NCBI RefSeq assembly: GCF_002027705.1
Contig: NZ_MBTG01000012.1
Coordinates: 124,001-188,000 of the forward strand
DNA from: Paenibacillus ferrarius
GTDB lineage: Bacteria > Bacillota > Bacilli > Paenibacillales > NBRC-103111
Length of the DNA stretch: 64,000 bases
Reading direction: 5' to 3'
Positions 47,322-55,078 of this stretch are shown piece by piece. The notes beneath the pieces are model-generated. The model was not told the origin of the DNA, searched no databases, and worked only from the letters and a program-made list of their open reading frames with translations. How positions within the stretch are numbered: the stretch's first letter is position 1; each line of letters begins with the position of its first letter. The position numbers and the translations under genes are program-made.

Positions 47322-47993
47322 ATGGATAAAAAGAAACTTGCGGCAGAACATGCGGTTGCTTCTATCGAAGAAGGCATGGTGCTTGGATTGGGAACAGGAT
47401 CAACCGTATACTGGATGATTCAGAAGTTAGGGGAACTTGTCAAGGAAGGGCTCAACATCAAGGGAGTTCCTACGTCGCAGGAAACCGAAGCACTGGCGTT
47501 GAAGCTTGGAATTCCATTATTGCAACTCGCTGATGTCCACGAGATTGATTTAACCATAGATGGAGCCGATGAGGTAAGCGCCAATTTGGAGCTGATCAAA
47601 GGCGGAGGAGGAGCATTATTCAGAGAGAAAATGATAGCTTCCATTTCCCGCCGTCTTCTTATTGTCGTTGACGATTCCAAGGTTGTGACTACCTTAGGCA
47701 AATTTCCACTGCCTGTCGAAGTCGTCCCTTTCGGATGGGAACTAACGAGCAGAAAGCTTAGTAGGTTTGGGTGCAAGCCGGTGCTGCGGACCACCGCTAA
47801 AGGGCCGTTCATTACCGATAACGGGAACTATATTTTAGATTGCCATTTCGACACGATTCACAATCCGGAAGAATTGAATGAACATTTAAATCTGACGATT
47901 GGCGTTGTGGAAAATGGCCTCTTTGTAAACATGGCCAATACGATTATTGTGGGGAGCAATGAAGGCGTCTATACGAAGAAGAAATCAATGTGA
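47322..47993 (+). CDS. rpiA: Ribose-5-phosphate isomerase A
   Basis: 223 residues, normal RpiA length. GLGTGSTVYWMI (phosphate loop), VPTSQETEALA, LTIDGADEV (catalytic Asp), KGGGGALFREK (catalytic Glu and Lys) and VVDDSKVV all present. Interconverts ribose-5-phosphate and ribulose-5-phosphate in the pentose phosphate pathway, cytoplasm. AAGGAAG upstream. Ends at a long perfect hairpin. Confidence 0.96.
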   Translation: MDKKKLAAEHAVASIEEGMVLGLGTGSTVYWMIQKLGELVKEGLNIKGVPTSQETEALALKLGIPLLQLADVHEIDLTIDGADEVSANLELIKGGGGALFREKMIASISRRLLIVVDDSKVVTTLGKFPLPVEVVPFGWELTSRKLSRFGCKPVLRTTAKGPFITDNGNYILDCHFDTIHNPEELNEHLNLTIGVVENGLFVNMANTIIVGSNEGVYTKKKSM

Positions 47994-48021
47994 ATACGGT
48001 TGACGACCTTTCAGAGGTATA

Positions 48022-48069
48022 TCAAAGAAACACAGCCTTCGAATTGGCATGAAGGCTGTGTTTCTTTGA
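48022..48069. terminator. Long perfect hairpin between convergent rpiA and GGDEF genes
   Basis: Two perfectly complementary 19-base arms, 48022-48040 and 48051-48069 (core CACAGCCTTC / GAAGGCTGTG), with a 10-base loop. A/T-rich arm ends supply U-runs within the stem on both strands. It sits exactly between two convergent genes, so it is read as a bidirectional terminator. Confidence 0.8.
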
Positions 48070-48071
48070 AG

Positions 48072-49205
48072 TTAGAGACGAATGACACCGTTTCTTCCGT
48101 TGTTTTTTGCACCGTAAAGTGCTTTATCACAGGTTGTGTAAAGAGTCTCCAATTGGGTATTGGAATCAGGAATAACCGTAACTACACCTATGCTTATGGA
48201 ATAGCGGACCGCAATGTCCCCGATGGTTGCTGCGGCAATGGTTTGTCTAAACAATTCTGCCTTATCGGTGGATTCGATTTCATCTGTTCCCGGCAGCAAG
48301 ATAGCAAATTCATCACCGCCATAGCGGCCGAATAGGTCGTTCTCACCTAGAAATGAAGTGATTCTCTTGCACAAATCCTGAAGCACGCGATCCCCGGCCT
48401 CATGGCCGTAAGTGTCATTAATTGTCTTAAACTCATCAATATCAAAAAGCAGCAAAGAGATTGGCTTCTTCCTTTTGGCATAAGCAATCAGGCTGCCTCT
48501 AGCTTGATTTACGAACATTCTACGATTCAGAATGCCGGTTAGATCATCGTAGTTGGCTAAATGCTGCAGCTCGCGGTCTGCCCGTTCTTTCATTAACAAG
48601 ACAAAACCCGTATTCCCTAGAATCATCACCAGAAACAAAACGAGAAATGAAATCGTCTGATAAATGCTTGGGATAAAGAAACCAATGACTTGTTCCAAAA
48701 ATAGGGCGAATAAAGCCCGTCCGATCAACATGAGAATAACGATCCCGTACAGGTAACCCATCATTCGCATGAGCAAAGATGATGATTTCTCAGTGATCAT
48801 ATAATAAGCAGGGAGAAATAGAATGGTGACCAAGCCGAGGGAAGCGACTGCAATCCGAATATCTTCTTGTTTCAGGAAAATAACAATATGAAAGGTGGCA
48901 ATGTTAACGAATGTCATGAGGTAGTAAAAATTTTTCGTTTTTCTCTGGAACTTCTGTTGAAGCTGCAACAACGCGATCGTCTCTAGACTGCCACCCAAAA
49001 AGAGAAGCGTATTGGAGAATGAGATTGTAAGGACGTCCGGAATGCCGCCACGAAGAATGAGGACGAACCAAGCGAATGCTTGTACACATTTTCCGGCAAA
49101 AAAGATATTCATTGTTGATTCTTTCGCGTGTTGACTCCAATAGGCGCTAATTAGAATGATTGTAAAAATATGCCCAACAACTAATGTGATGAAAATCGTC
49201 TTCAT
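48072..49205 (-). CDS. Membrane-bound diguanylate cyclase (GGDEF)
   Basis: About 377 residues if it starts at the ATG 49205 (MKTIFITLVVGHIF); a GTG at 49292 gives a 29-residue longer frame without a ribosome site. Six or seven N-terminal membrane helices (to about residue 200), then a GGDEF domain with HLANYDDLTGILNRR, LLFDIDEFKTIND and an intact FGRYGGDEFAILLPG active site. The Arg of the RxxD inhibitory site is replaced (GEND precedes LFGRY), so product inhibition may be lost. Makes cyclic di-GMP, which in related bacteria controls motility and exopolysaccharide. Confidence 0.88.
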   Translation of the reverse strand: MKTIFITLVVGHIFTIILISAYWSQHAKESTMNIFFAGKCVQAFAWFVLILRGGIPDVLTISFSNTLLFLGGSLETIALLQLQQKFQRKTKNFYYLMTFVNIATFHIVIFLKQEDIRIAVASLGLVTILFLPAYYMITEKSSSLLMRMMGYLYGIVILMLIGRALFALFLEQVIGFFIPSIYQTISFLVLFLVMILGNTGFVLLMKERADRELQHLANYDDLTGILNRRMFVNQARGSLIAYAKRKKPISLLLFDIDEFKTINDTYGHEAGDRVLQDLCKRITSFLGENDLFGRYGGDEFAILLPGTDEIESTDKAELFRQTIAAATIGDIAVRYSISIGVVTVIPDSNTQLETLYTTCDKALYGAKNNGRNGVIRL

Positions 49206-49313
49206 ATCCAATAAGTAATCCAATTGAACCACCAACTTACATACAAGTTCCAAGTCAATTAGAGTATAACCAATAATTCTACATTTTTCCACAAAATATA
49301 TCAGGATTTTTCC

Positions 49314-49640
49314 CTAATTTCTGGGTGCACACAGGATGATGGAAACGCCGATTACACAAACTGCGGCGCCAACCCAATCATAGAAGTCAGGTGTTTTTTT
49401 ATCTACTAGCCATCCCCAGAACAGCGCAAGCAAGATGAACACTCCGCCGTACGCCGCATAAACGCGCCCAAATGATGGAAAACTCTGCAGCGTGGGGATG
49501 ATTCCGTATACGATCAGAATGATACTGCCGATGATGCCATACCAGAGGGGCTTGGATTCTTTCAACCAGAGCCAGACCAAATAGCCTCCGCCAATTTCGG
49601 CGAGACCGGCAATAATGAATAGTAAGATGGCAATAAACAT
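49314..49640 (-). CDS. YnfA/UPF0060 family four-helix membrane protein
   Basis: 108 residues and four membrane helices. LLFIIAGLAEIGGGYLVWLW, GIIPTLQSFPSFGRVYAAYGG and the KTPDFYDWVGA loop are diagnostic of the YnfA family, small multidrug-resistance-like transporters of unknown natural substrate. AAGGAG is 6-8 bases upstream of the ATG. It lies 108 bases upstream of the GGDEF gene in the same direction. Confidence 0.92.
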   Translation of the reverse strand: MFIAILLFIIAGLAEIGGGYLVWLWLKESKPLWYGIIGSIILIVYGIIPTLQSFPSFGRVYAAYGGVFILLALFWGWLVDKKTPDFYDWVGAAVCVIGVSIILCAPRN

Positions 49641-49701
49641 GTTGTAAGCTCCTTTCTAAGTTCAAGTTTATCATTTTGGCGAGAATTTTTGCAAAAGAGA
49701 G

Positions 49702-49750
49702 AGCCGCGCCTCCAATTAGCTGTTGTTAATCGCTAGTTGGGGGCGCGGCT
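49702..49750 (-). terminator. Terminator after the small minus-strand gene
   Basis: 14-bp stem with outer AGCCGCGCC / GGCGCGGCT and inner TCCAA / TTGGG-type pairing. Reading on the minus strand it is followed by CTCTCTCTTTTG; on the plus strand by TTTAT. Confidence 0.75.
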
Positions 49751-49823
49751 TTATCTGTGCTGTCCGACATGTTATCATATAACAACGTGTGTAATTCTGC
49801 TTAGGTGAACAGATCGGAAGGTT

Positions 49824-50081
49824 TCATACCTCTTCTCCTCGAAATATGCTTAGATTTACGTTCTTGCTATCATGCTGCAAGGAGATTGGATCTTTTCCTT
49901 GTTTTCTTTCACTTCTTTTTTTCATTACCCATTCAATAAATTGATCTAACCGCTGTTCTGAGAAATCAGACATTTGAAAGTTGAAGTCATTGACGGTGTT
50001 TTCCTCTTGATTCGGCAGCTGTGAAGGCAGATTCTTAGGCATGCTGTTCATCATAGGCAAATTGAATTGTTTACGATTCAT
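49824..50081 (-). CDS. Small hydrophilic protein of unknown function
   Basis: 85 residues, no membrane segment or signal peptide: an Asn/Pro/Gln/Met-rich first third (MNRKQFNLPMMNSMPKNLPS), then a likely helix FSEQRLDQFIEWVMKKRSER and a Lys/Asp-rich tail. Strong ribosome site AAGGAAGGA. It is preceded by its own promoter and a structured leader RNA with a terminator, so its expression seems conditional. Pattern (short, Asn/Gln-rich, helical) is like small spore or regulatory proteins, but I do not recognise a family. Confidence 0.65.
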   Translation of the reverse strand: MNRKQFNLPMMNSMPKNLPSQLPNQEENTVNDFNFQMSDFSEQRLDQFIEWVMKKRSERKQGKDPISLQHDSKNVNLSIFRGEEV

Positions 50082-50140
50082 TCTTATCAGTTCCTTCCTT
50101 AATTACAGGTATTTAATAACTGCTGCAAGGAAAAAGACGT

Positions 50141-50250
50141 AAAAAAGACCATCTCTCTCAATGAAAGAAGGTCGGTTGCACTATTAGCTCCACTAGGTCA
50201 AAGTGCCCATATAATGACCTAGCTTCAAAGCTCCCTAATATTATTCTAAT
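50141..50250 (-). ncRNA. Structured leader RNA (three-way junction, possible pseudoknot, terminator)
   Basis: Reading the minus strand: P1 arm ATTAG (50239-50235), a short hairpin AGCTTtgAAGCT (50232-50221), an 8-bp stem CTAGGTCA / TGACCTAG (50222-50193), then the other P1 arm CTAAT (50187-50183). GCACT in the loop of the long stem (50206-50202) is complementary to AGTGC directly after P1 (50182-50178), a possible pseudoknot. Next comes a hairpin bounded by GACC and GGTC (50173-50147) and six T (50146-50141): an intrinsic terminator about 60 bases before the start codon of the 85-residue protein. Layout is that of a riboswitch or attenuator; I cannot match it to a named class. Confidence 0.6.
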
Positions 50251-50258
50251 TACTCGCA

Positions 50259-50288
50259 ATTATACTACTATCTACCAGATTTAGTAAA
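50259..50288 (-). promoter_or_regulatory. Promoter of the structured leader
   Basis: On the minus strand TTTACT (50288-50283), 18-bp spacer, TATAAT (50264-50259). The transcript would begin about ten bases before the P1 arm of the leader RNA. Confidence 0.6.
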
Positions 50289-50328
50289 GTATTTGATTAC
50301 ATAAGTCATGATAAAACGCAAAATGAGT

Positions 50329-50349
50329 GTGTCCATATATATGAGACAC
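50329..50349. promoter_or_regulatory. Inverted repeat before the PAS histidine kinase
   Basis: GTGTC-catatatatga-GACAC, with an inner CATATATATG palindrome, about 30 bases before the kinase start. Candidate operator or promoter-overlapping element; binding factor unknown. Confidence 0.35.
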
Positions 50350-50377
50350 GATCGTCATTAAATTAGAGGAGAAGGAT

Positions 50378-51970
50378 ATGAACGAATGGATTGAATTATC
50401 TCGCCAAAGGTGCAGACAACGAGGGCTGGATCCCACTCAAATATCGCAGCCGGTGTTTCAATTATCGGAGAAGGAATTAGTGGAGGAGAGAGAACGATAT
50501 CACGATATTCTTTCTGTTATTCAATACTTTGGGGACAAAACATTGTCCATGTTAGCTGGAAAGCCGCACTTAATCATTGTAAGCAACAATAGTGGATATA
50601 TTTTGGATCGGCATGGTGATCAAGCCTATAAGTCGATGATAGCTGAGTTCGGCATATATGATGGCATTAAGTGTGATGAGGCGTTTATGGGGACGAATGT
50701 GGTGACTTTAGCTCTTGAAGAACAGATGCCGATCCAAATTATTGGAGCCGAGCATTATCATCTCATGCTGGAGAATGCTGCATGTTATTGTGTCCCGTTT
50801 CATTTTCCAATCTACCATGATCTATCCGGAACAGTTTCCATCATGACATCGATTGAACATCATAATCATACCTATCTTGCTTTGCTTTCCAATATGGTGG
50901 ACTCCATCGAAAGAGAACTGTCGCTGCGACTGACGAATCACAATCAGAATCTCATTCAACAGTTGGTCTTCAATAACATGCGCAATGGCATTATCATGAC
51001 CGACGAGCGTGGCATCATTACTGAATTTAACGCTTATGCAGAGAAAATAACGGGCAGAAATCGGGAAAGTGTCATTCATACTCCGGTATTTCCTTTTGAA
51101 CATTTTGGAAGCTATTTTTATCAAGGCCTTAAATACGGCAAGCAATTCGAAAATATTGAGCTTTCGTTTCGCTATTCGCTCGACCAGAATCATGTGTGTT
51201 TGTTTGATTTGTTGCCCATAACGAATGAAAATGGTGAGTTGCTGGGAGCCTTTGCACAGTTTCGTGACATAACGGATCGTGTCATTTTAGAAAGACAATT
51301 CATCAATGCGGAAAAATTTTCGGCAATCGGCAAAATGGCAGCAGGTTTGGCTCATGAAATCAGAAATCCATTAACTTCAATTATTGGCTTCTTTCAACTG
51401 CTGCAGCAGTCTAATAACCCGCAGAAATTTCAGAACTATGTAGGCTTAATTAATACAGAGCTGCAGAATATGAAACAGTTGGTGTCTGATTTTGTCGTTA
51501 TGGCTAAACCGAGCACACCGGAGAGAAAAGCCATTCCTATTCAAGAATTCCTGCAGGATACAATTCGCTTTATGGATAGCCAAGCCATTTTGAAAAACAC
51601 ATCTATTCGTGCGAACTTCGATGAAGAGTTAACTGTTGCTTGGATTGATCCTGCGCAGGTCAAACAAGTCTTGGTCAACCTCATTCAAAATGCCATAGAT
51701 TCCATTGAAAAGAATGGATTTATTCAGCTTTCAACAGAGCAGGACACGAATCGATCTCATTTTAAAATCATCATTGAAGATAATGGCGTGGGCATGACGA
51801 AAGATGAACTCGCCCAGATTGTTAATCCCTTCTTTACAACAAAAGAGAACGGCGTAGGGCTTGGATTATCGATTTGTTATCGAATCGTTGAAAATCATAA
51901 AGGAACTATGACGGCTACTTCTCGAAAAGGAATCGGAACACGGTTTGAAGTGACCTTACCGTTAAGCTAA
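50378..51970 (+). CDS. Orphan GAF-PAS sensor histidine kinase
   Basis: 530 residues, no membrane helix, so a soluble cytoplasmic sensor. N-terminal GAF-like domain (about 60-180, of the type found in sigma-54 activators), PAS domain (about 200-310; RNGIIMTDERGIITEFN), HisKA with H326 in AAGLAHEIRNPLTSI, and HATPase_c (LIQNAIDSIEKNG, DNGVGMT, GVGLGLSI). No response regulator is nearby. Orphan kinases of this shape in Bacillales often feed Spo0F/Spo0A; that role is an inference. AGAGGAGAAGG precedes the ATG; own terminator downstream. Confidence 0.9.
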   Translation: MNEWIELSRQRCRQRGLDPTQISQPVFQLSEKELVEERERYHDILSVIQYFGDKTLSMLAGKPHLIIVSNNSGYILDRHGDQAYKSMIAEFGIYDGIKCDEAFMGTNVVTLALEEQMPIQIIGAEHYHLMLENAACYCVPFHFPIYHDLSGTVSIMTSIEHHNHTYLALLSNMVDSIERELSLRLTNHNQNLIQQLVFNNMRNGIIMTDERGIITEFNAYAEKITGRNRESVIHTPVFPFEHFGSYFYQGLKYGKQFENIELSFRYSLDQNHVCLFDLLPITNENGELLGAFAQFRDITDRVILERQFINAEKFSAIGKMAAGLAHEIRNPLTSIIGFFQLLQQSNNPQKFQNYVGLINTELQNMKQLVSDFVVMAKPSTPERKAIPIQEFLQDTIRFMDSQAILKNTSIRANFDEELTVAWIDPAQVKQVLVNLIQNAIDSIEKNGFIQLSTEQDTNRSHFKIIIEDNGVGMTKDELAQIVNPFFTTKENGVGLGLSICYRIVENHKGTMTATSRKGIGTRFEVTLPLS

Positions 51971-52001
51971 CTTCATGCTTTGAACATTCCTAACAAACCA
52001 G

Positions 52002-52036
52002 AACGCCAACCTCCTTTTCAGGGATTGGCGTTTATT
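52002..52036 (+). terminator. Rho-independent terminator after the PAS kinase
   Basis: AACGCCAA / TTGGCGTT 8-bp stem with a 15-base loop, followed by TATTTG. Confidence 0.75.
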
Positions 52037-52086
52037 TGTCCATCGCCGGGGTTATGCCCCAGTGTCTCACAACTCATTCTCAGAAG

Positions 52087-52114
52087 TTGCATCCTTTTTT
52101 TGACATCGTATATA
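52087..52114 (+). promoter_or_regulatory. Promoter candidate for the STM4011-4015-type operon
   Basis: TTGCAT (52087-52092), 16-bp spacer, TATATA (52109-52114). A TTGACA at 52100-52105 offers an alternative -35 with a weaker TAGGCA -10. The gene starts about 50 bases further on. Confidence 0.4.
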
Positions 52115-52165
52115 GTTAGGTTAGGCACTTATTGAAACAAATAATGGGTATTGGAGTGAATTTGA

Positions 52166-53011
52166 ATGTCTGAAATTAAGCTCTCGATTGATTATGAACA
52201 GTATGAGGAAGGCATTAAGATGAAAGATTTACTGGAGGAGTTGGCCAATAAACCGGAAGGTGCTGAATTAACCAGCCTGATCATAGGGGATTGGGGAGGT
52301 TCTTACGAGAATGATTCCAGTGAAATCGTGGAAGCTTTGACACGGTTGAAAGATCGCTTCCCGCGCCTTCGCAAGCTGTTCATCGGGGATATGGGCTTCG
52401 AAGAATGTGAAGTCTCCTGGATTATGCAAAGCAACTTGTCACCGATATTTACGGCCTATCCGGAATTGGAATCCTTTACGATCAAAGGCAGCACAGGGCT
52501 TGAGCTAGAGCCAGTCAAACATGCCAAGCTGCAAGAACTTGCCATCATCTGCGGAGGACTAGGCAAGCACGTTCTTGCCAGTATTAGCCAAGCGGAGTTC
52601 TCTAAGCTGAAGAAATTAGAGCTTTATCTAGGTGTCGACGAGTATGGATTTGATGGCGGCTTGTCAGACGTACTAGCATTAATTGAGCCTGGGAAATTCC
52701 CGGAATTAACGTATTTAGGGTTGAAAAACAGCGAAATAGAAGATGAAATTGCCATTGCACTGGCGGATGCTCCTATTTTGGGGCAGCTCCATACTTTGGA
52801 TTTATCACTGGGTACCTTAACAGATAAAGGAGCAGAAGCGCTTCTGAACAGCGCTAAGGTCCAAAACCTGAAGTTCCTCAACCTGAGCTATCATTATATG
52901 TCCGATGACATGATGAATCGCTGGGCGAATGCCGGCATTGAGGTGGATACAAGCGAACAACAGGATGCGGATGATGATGAAGATTATCGTTACCCGCTTC
53001 TTACGGAGTAG
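52166..53011 (+). CDS. STM4015-type leucine-rich-repeat protein
   Basis: 281 residues. A short N-terminal region, then about six or seven degenerate leucine-rich repeats (residues about 35-255; for example FPRLRKLFIGDMGF, YPELESFTIKGST, LHTLDLSLGTLTDKGAEALL), and an acidic tail DTSEQQDADDDEDYRYPLLTE-like ending (residues about 261-281). By order and content it matches the STM4015 family, named after a Salmonella locus of unknown function. It has no signal peptide, so it is cytoplasmic. LRR proteins bind partners; here it could recruit substrate, or its conserved-looking tail could be a substrate. First gene of a five-gene operon. Confidence 0.82.
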   Translation: MSEIKLSIDYEQYEEGIKMKDLLEELANKPEGAELTSLIIGDWGGSYENDSSEIVEALTRLKDRFPRLRKLFIGDMGFEECEVSWIMQSNLSPIFTAYPELESFTIKGSTGLELEPVKHAKLQELAIICGGLGKHVLASISQAEFSKLKKLELYLGVDEYGFDGGLSDVLALIEPGKFPELTYLGLKNSEIEDEIAIALADAPILGQLHTLDLSLGTLTDKGAEALLNSAKVQNLKFLNLSYHYMSDDMMNRWANAGIEVDTSEQQDADDDEDYRYPLLTE

Positions 53012-53014
53012 ACA

Positions 53015-54277
53015 ATGGTACCTATGTTGTTAATCGGCAACCCGGGGAATCGGCGTACAGCTGGCTTGCAAGCAGCGAGGGCTCGATTGGGACTTCCGCC
53101 GGCTGTTGTCGTTCCTTACCTGGCTCTGCTGCAAGGTCAGTTGTCGCTGGCTGAAGTGGCGCAATGGACAGAGCTTCACGGCTGCTCAGCACCATACATC
53201 AGATTGGATGCGCCAGGTGAGGATTTTGATGTGGAGCGCGCCTTGATAGCACTAGGCGCACCGGATCGTTCTGTCTCTGCGGAGGAAGAACGATTGCTGC
53301 CTTATGGCACACGGAGTGACCCAGATCCATGGTCCAGTTCGATGGCTCTGGGAACTAAGGAACAGGTCGGCCGACTGTATCACCCGGCCCAATGGTTTCG
53401 CGGCTTCGGTCGCTTGCTTGCGCGGCTTGAAAGCGAAGCAGCTGAGCTGTGGCCAGCCGTGCACTGGATGAATGCCCCACGGGACATTGTCGTAATGTTC
53501 GACAAACGCTACACCCATCAAGTACTCACTGCTGCCGGCGTGCCCGTTCCGCGCTTATTGGCTGAGCCTGATCGCATCGGAAATTATGAGGAGCTTAAGG
53601 AAACGATGATGCGGGAGCGGATGCATCGCGTGTTCATCAAGCTCGCTTGCGGCTCGGGGGCTTGCGGAGTTGTCGCTTATCAGCTTAATTCGTTGACAGG
53701 TGCGGAACTGGCTGTCACCACCTTAGGTGTTGAGACTTATTTAGCGCGTCCGCCGATTTTCTTTAACTCGATGAAGATACGCAAATACTCGGATAAAACA
53801 ACGATCCGTTTGATTGTGAACTGGCTGCTTAAGCAAGGAGCTCATACGGAGCAGTGGATTGCCAAAGCATCCTATCAAGACAGAACCTACGATATCCGTC
53901 AATTAGTCGTTTCAGGCGAGCCTTGTCATCGTGTCGCTAGGGTTAGCCGGACACCGATAACAAATTTGCATTTGCGCAGTGAACGGATGAGTTTGGACGC
54001 CGTTGGATTAGACAAGCGGTTGCAAACGATTGTTGGCGATTGTGCAGTGAAGGCTCTTGCCGCATTTCCGTCAGCTGCAGCAGCTGGTGTTGATGTGCTG
54101 CTCAGCAGCGGCTCGATGCAGCCCTATGTCATTGACGTAAATCCGTTTGGCGACTTACTCTATAAGGTCTTGCATCAGGGGGAAGACGCCTACACGTGGG
54201 AATTAATGAAGACAATTGCGGAGCCTCATAGAGAAACAGCGGCAAGGGAAGTCTTGAGAGAGGAGGAGTTGGCATGA
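53015..54277 (+). CDS. STM4014-type ATP-grasp ligase
   Basis: 420 residues. C-terminal two thirds show an ATP-grasp fold: DKRYTHQVLTAAGVPVPR (about 168-185), FIKLACGSGACGVVAY (phosphate/adenine loop), YDIRQLVVSGE, and the metal-binding VIDVNPFGDLLYK. The N-terminal 160 residues are a pre-ATP-grasp-like region (LLIGNPGNRR...). ATP-grasp enzymes join a carboxylate to an amine or thiol through an acyl phosphate. Start ATG 53015 is 6 bases after GGAG and only 3 bases after the LRR gene's stop. Ends in an ATGA overlap with the next gene. Confidence 0.82.
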   Translation: MVPMLLIGNPGNRRTAGLQAARARLGLPPAVVVPYLALLQGQLSLAEVAQWTELHGCSAPYIRLDAPGEDFDVERALIALGAPDRSVSAEEERLLPYGTRSDPDPWSSSMALGTKEQVGRLYHPAQWFRGFGRLLARLESEAAELWPAVHWMNAPRDIVVMFDKRYTHQVLTAAGVPVPRLLAEPDRIGNYEELKETMMRERMHRVFIKLACGSGACGVVAYQLNSLTGAELAVTTLGVETYLARPPIFFNSMKIRKYSDKTTIRLIVNWLLKQGAHTEQWIAKASYQDRTYDIRQLVVSGEPCHRVARVSRTPITNLHLRSERMSLDAVGLDKRLQTIVGDCAVKALAAFPSAAAAGVDVLLSSGSMQPYVIDVNPFGDLLYKVLHQGEDAYTWELMKTIAEPHRETAAREVLREEELA

Positions 54278-55062
54278 CGGATATGAATGCTATCATCGGC
54301 TCTCATGATATCGTGATGATTACCTTGGATACCTTGCGTTATGATGCTGCTGTACTTGAAGAGGCGAATTGTCCGAACCTGTGCGGCAGCGGTTCTTGGG
54401 AGAAGAGGCATACCCCCGGGAGCTTCACCTACGCAGCACATCATGCTTTCTTCGGGGGATTTCTGCCCACGCCCGCTTCGCCAAACAAATCCGAGCATGT
54501 TCGGTTGTTTCATTCCAAGCATACTGGGCTCAGGACACATCCGCATACTTGGTTATTTGATGCTCCTGATCTCGTTTCTGGGCTGCAAGGTGAAGGCTAT
54601 CGGACCCTTTGTATCGGAGGCGTTATTTTTTTTACGAAAAAAGTACCGCTTGCCCGTGTATTGCCTAGCTACTTTCAACAGAGCTATTGGCGGATGACTT
54701 TCGGCGTGACGAATCCGCGCTCAACGGAACACCAAGTGAATCATGCCTTGAAGCTGCTGGCGCAGATGGATGAAACAGAACGTCTTTTTTTATTTTTGAA
54801 CGTGTCCGCGATTCATGGCCCCAACCATTATTATATAGACGGAGCCAAAAGAGATTCCATCGAGACGCAGCGCGCTGCCTTGAGGTACGTAGATGGAGAA
54901 TTAGGACGTTTATTCGCGGCATTGCGGCAGCGTGAGCGGCCGGTGTTCTGCCTCGTATTTTCGGATCATGGAACTTGCTATGGCGAAGATGGCTACGAGG
55001 GACATCGACTTGCCCATGAAGCTGTGTGGAATGTGCCTTATCGCGAGTTTATTTTAGCTTAG
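54274..55062 (+). CDS. STM4013-type alkaline-phosphatase-superfamily hydrolase
   Basis: 262 residues. Metal-binding start VMITLDTLRYDA (D19, D24), a probable Thr nucleophile in GSFTYAAHHAFFGG (about T53), and the distal metal ligands FSDHGTCYGEDG and GHRLAHE are in the order of the sulfatase/phosphodiesterase branch of the superfamily. It is shorter than typical sulfatases and lacks the CxPSR formylglycine motif. No signal peptide, so it acts in the cytoplasm, unlike most relatives. Likely hydrolyses a phosphate or sulfate ester in the pathway of this operon. Confidence 0.82.
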   Translation: MTDMNAIIGSHDIVMITLDTLRYDAAVLEEANCPNLCGSGSWEKRHTPGSFTYAAHHAFFGGFLPTPASPNKSEHVRLFHSKHTGLRTHPHTWLFDAPDLVSGLQGEGYRTLCIGGVIFFTKKVPLARVLPSYFQQSYWRMTFGVTNPRSTEHQVNHALKLLAQMDETERLFLFLNVSAIHGPNHYYIDGAKRDSIETQRAALRYVDGELGRLFAALRQRERPVFCLVFSDHGTCYGEDGYEGHRLAHEAVWNVPYREFILA

Positions 55063-55078
55063 AGGATGTGAAACGAAG

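Noticed and set aside
47095..47418. Plus-strand 107-residue frame across the ridA-rpiA junction
   Set aside because: It overlaps two well supported genes in another frame and has no ribosome site.
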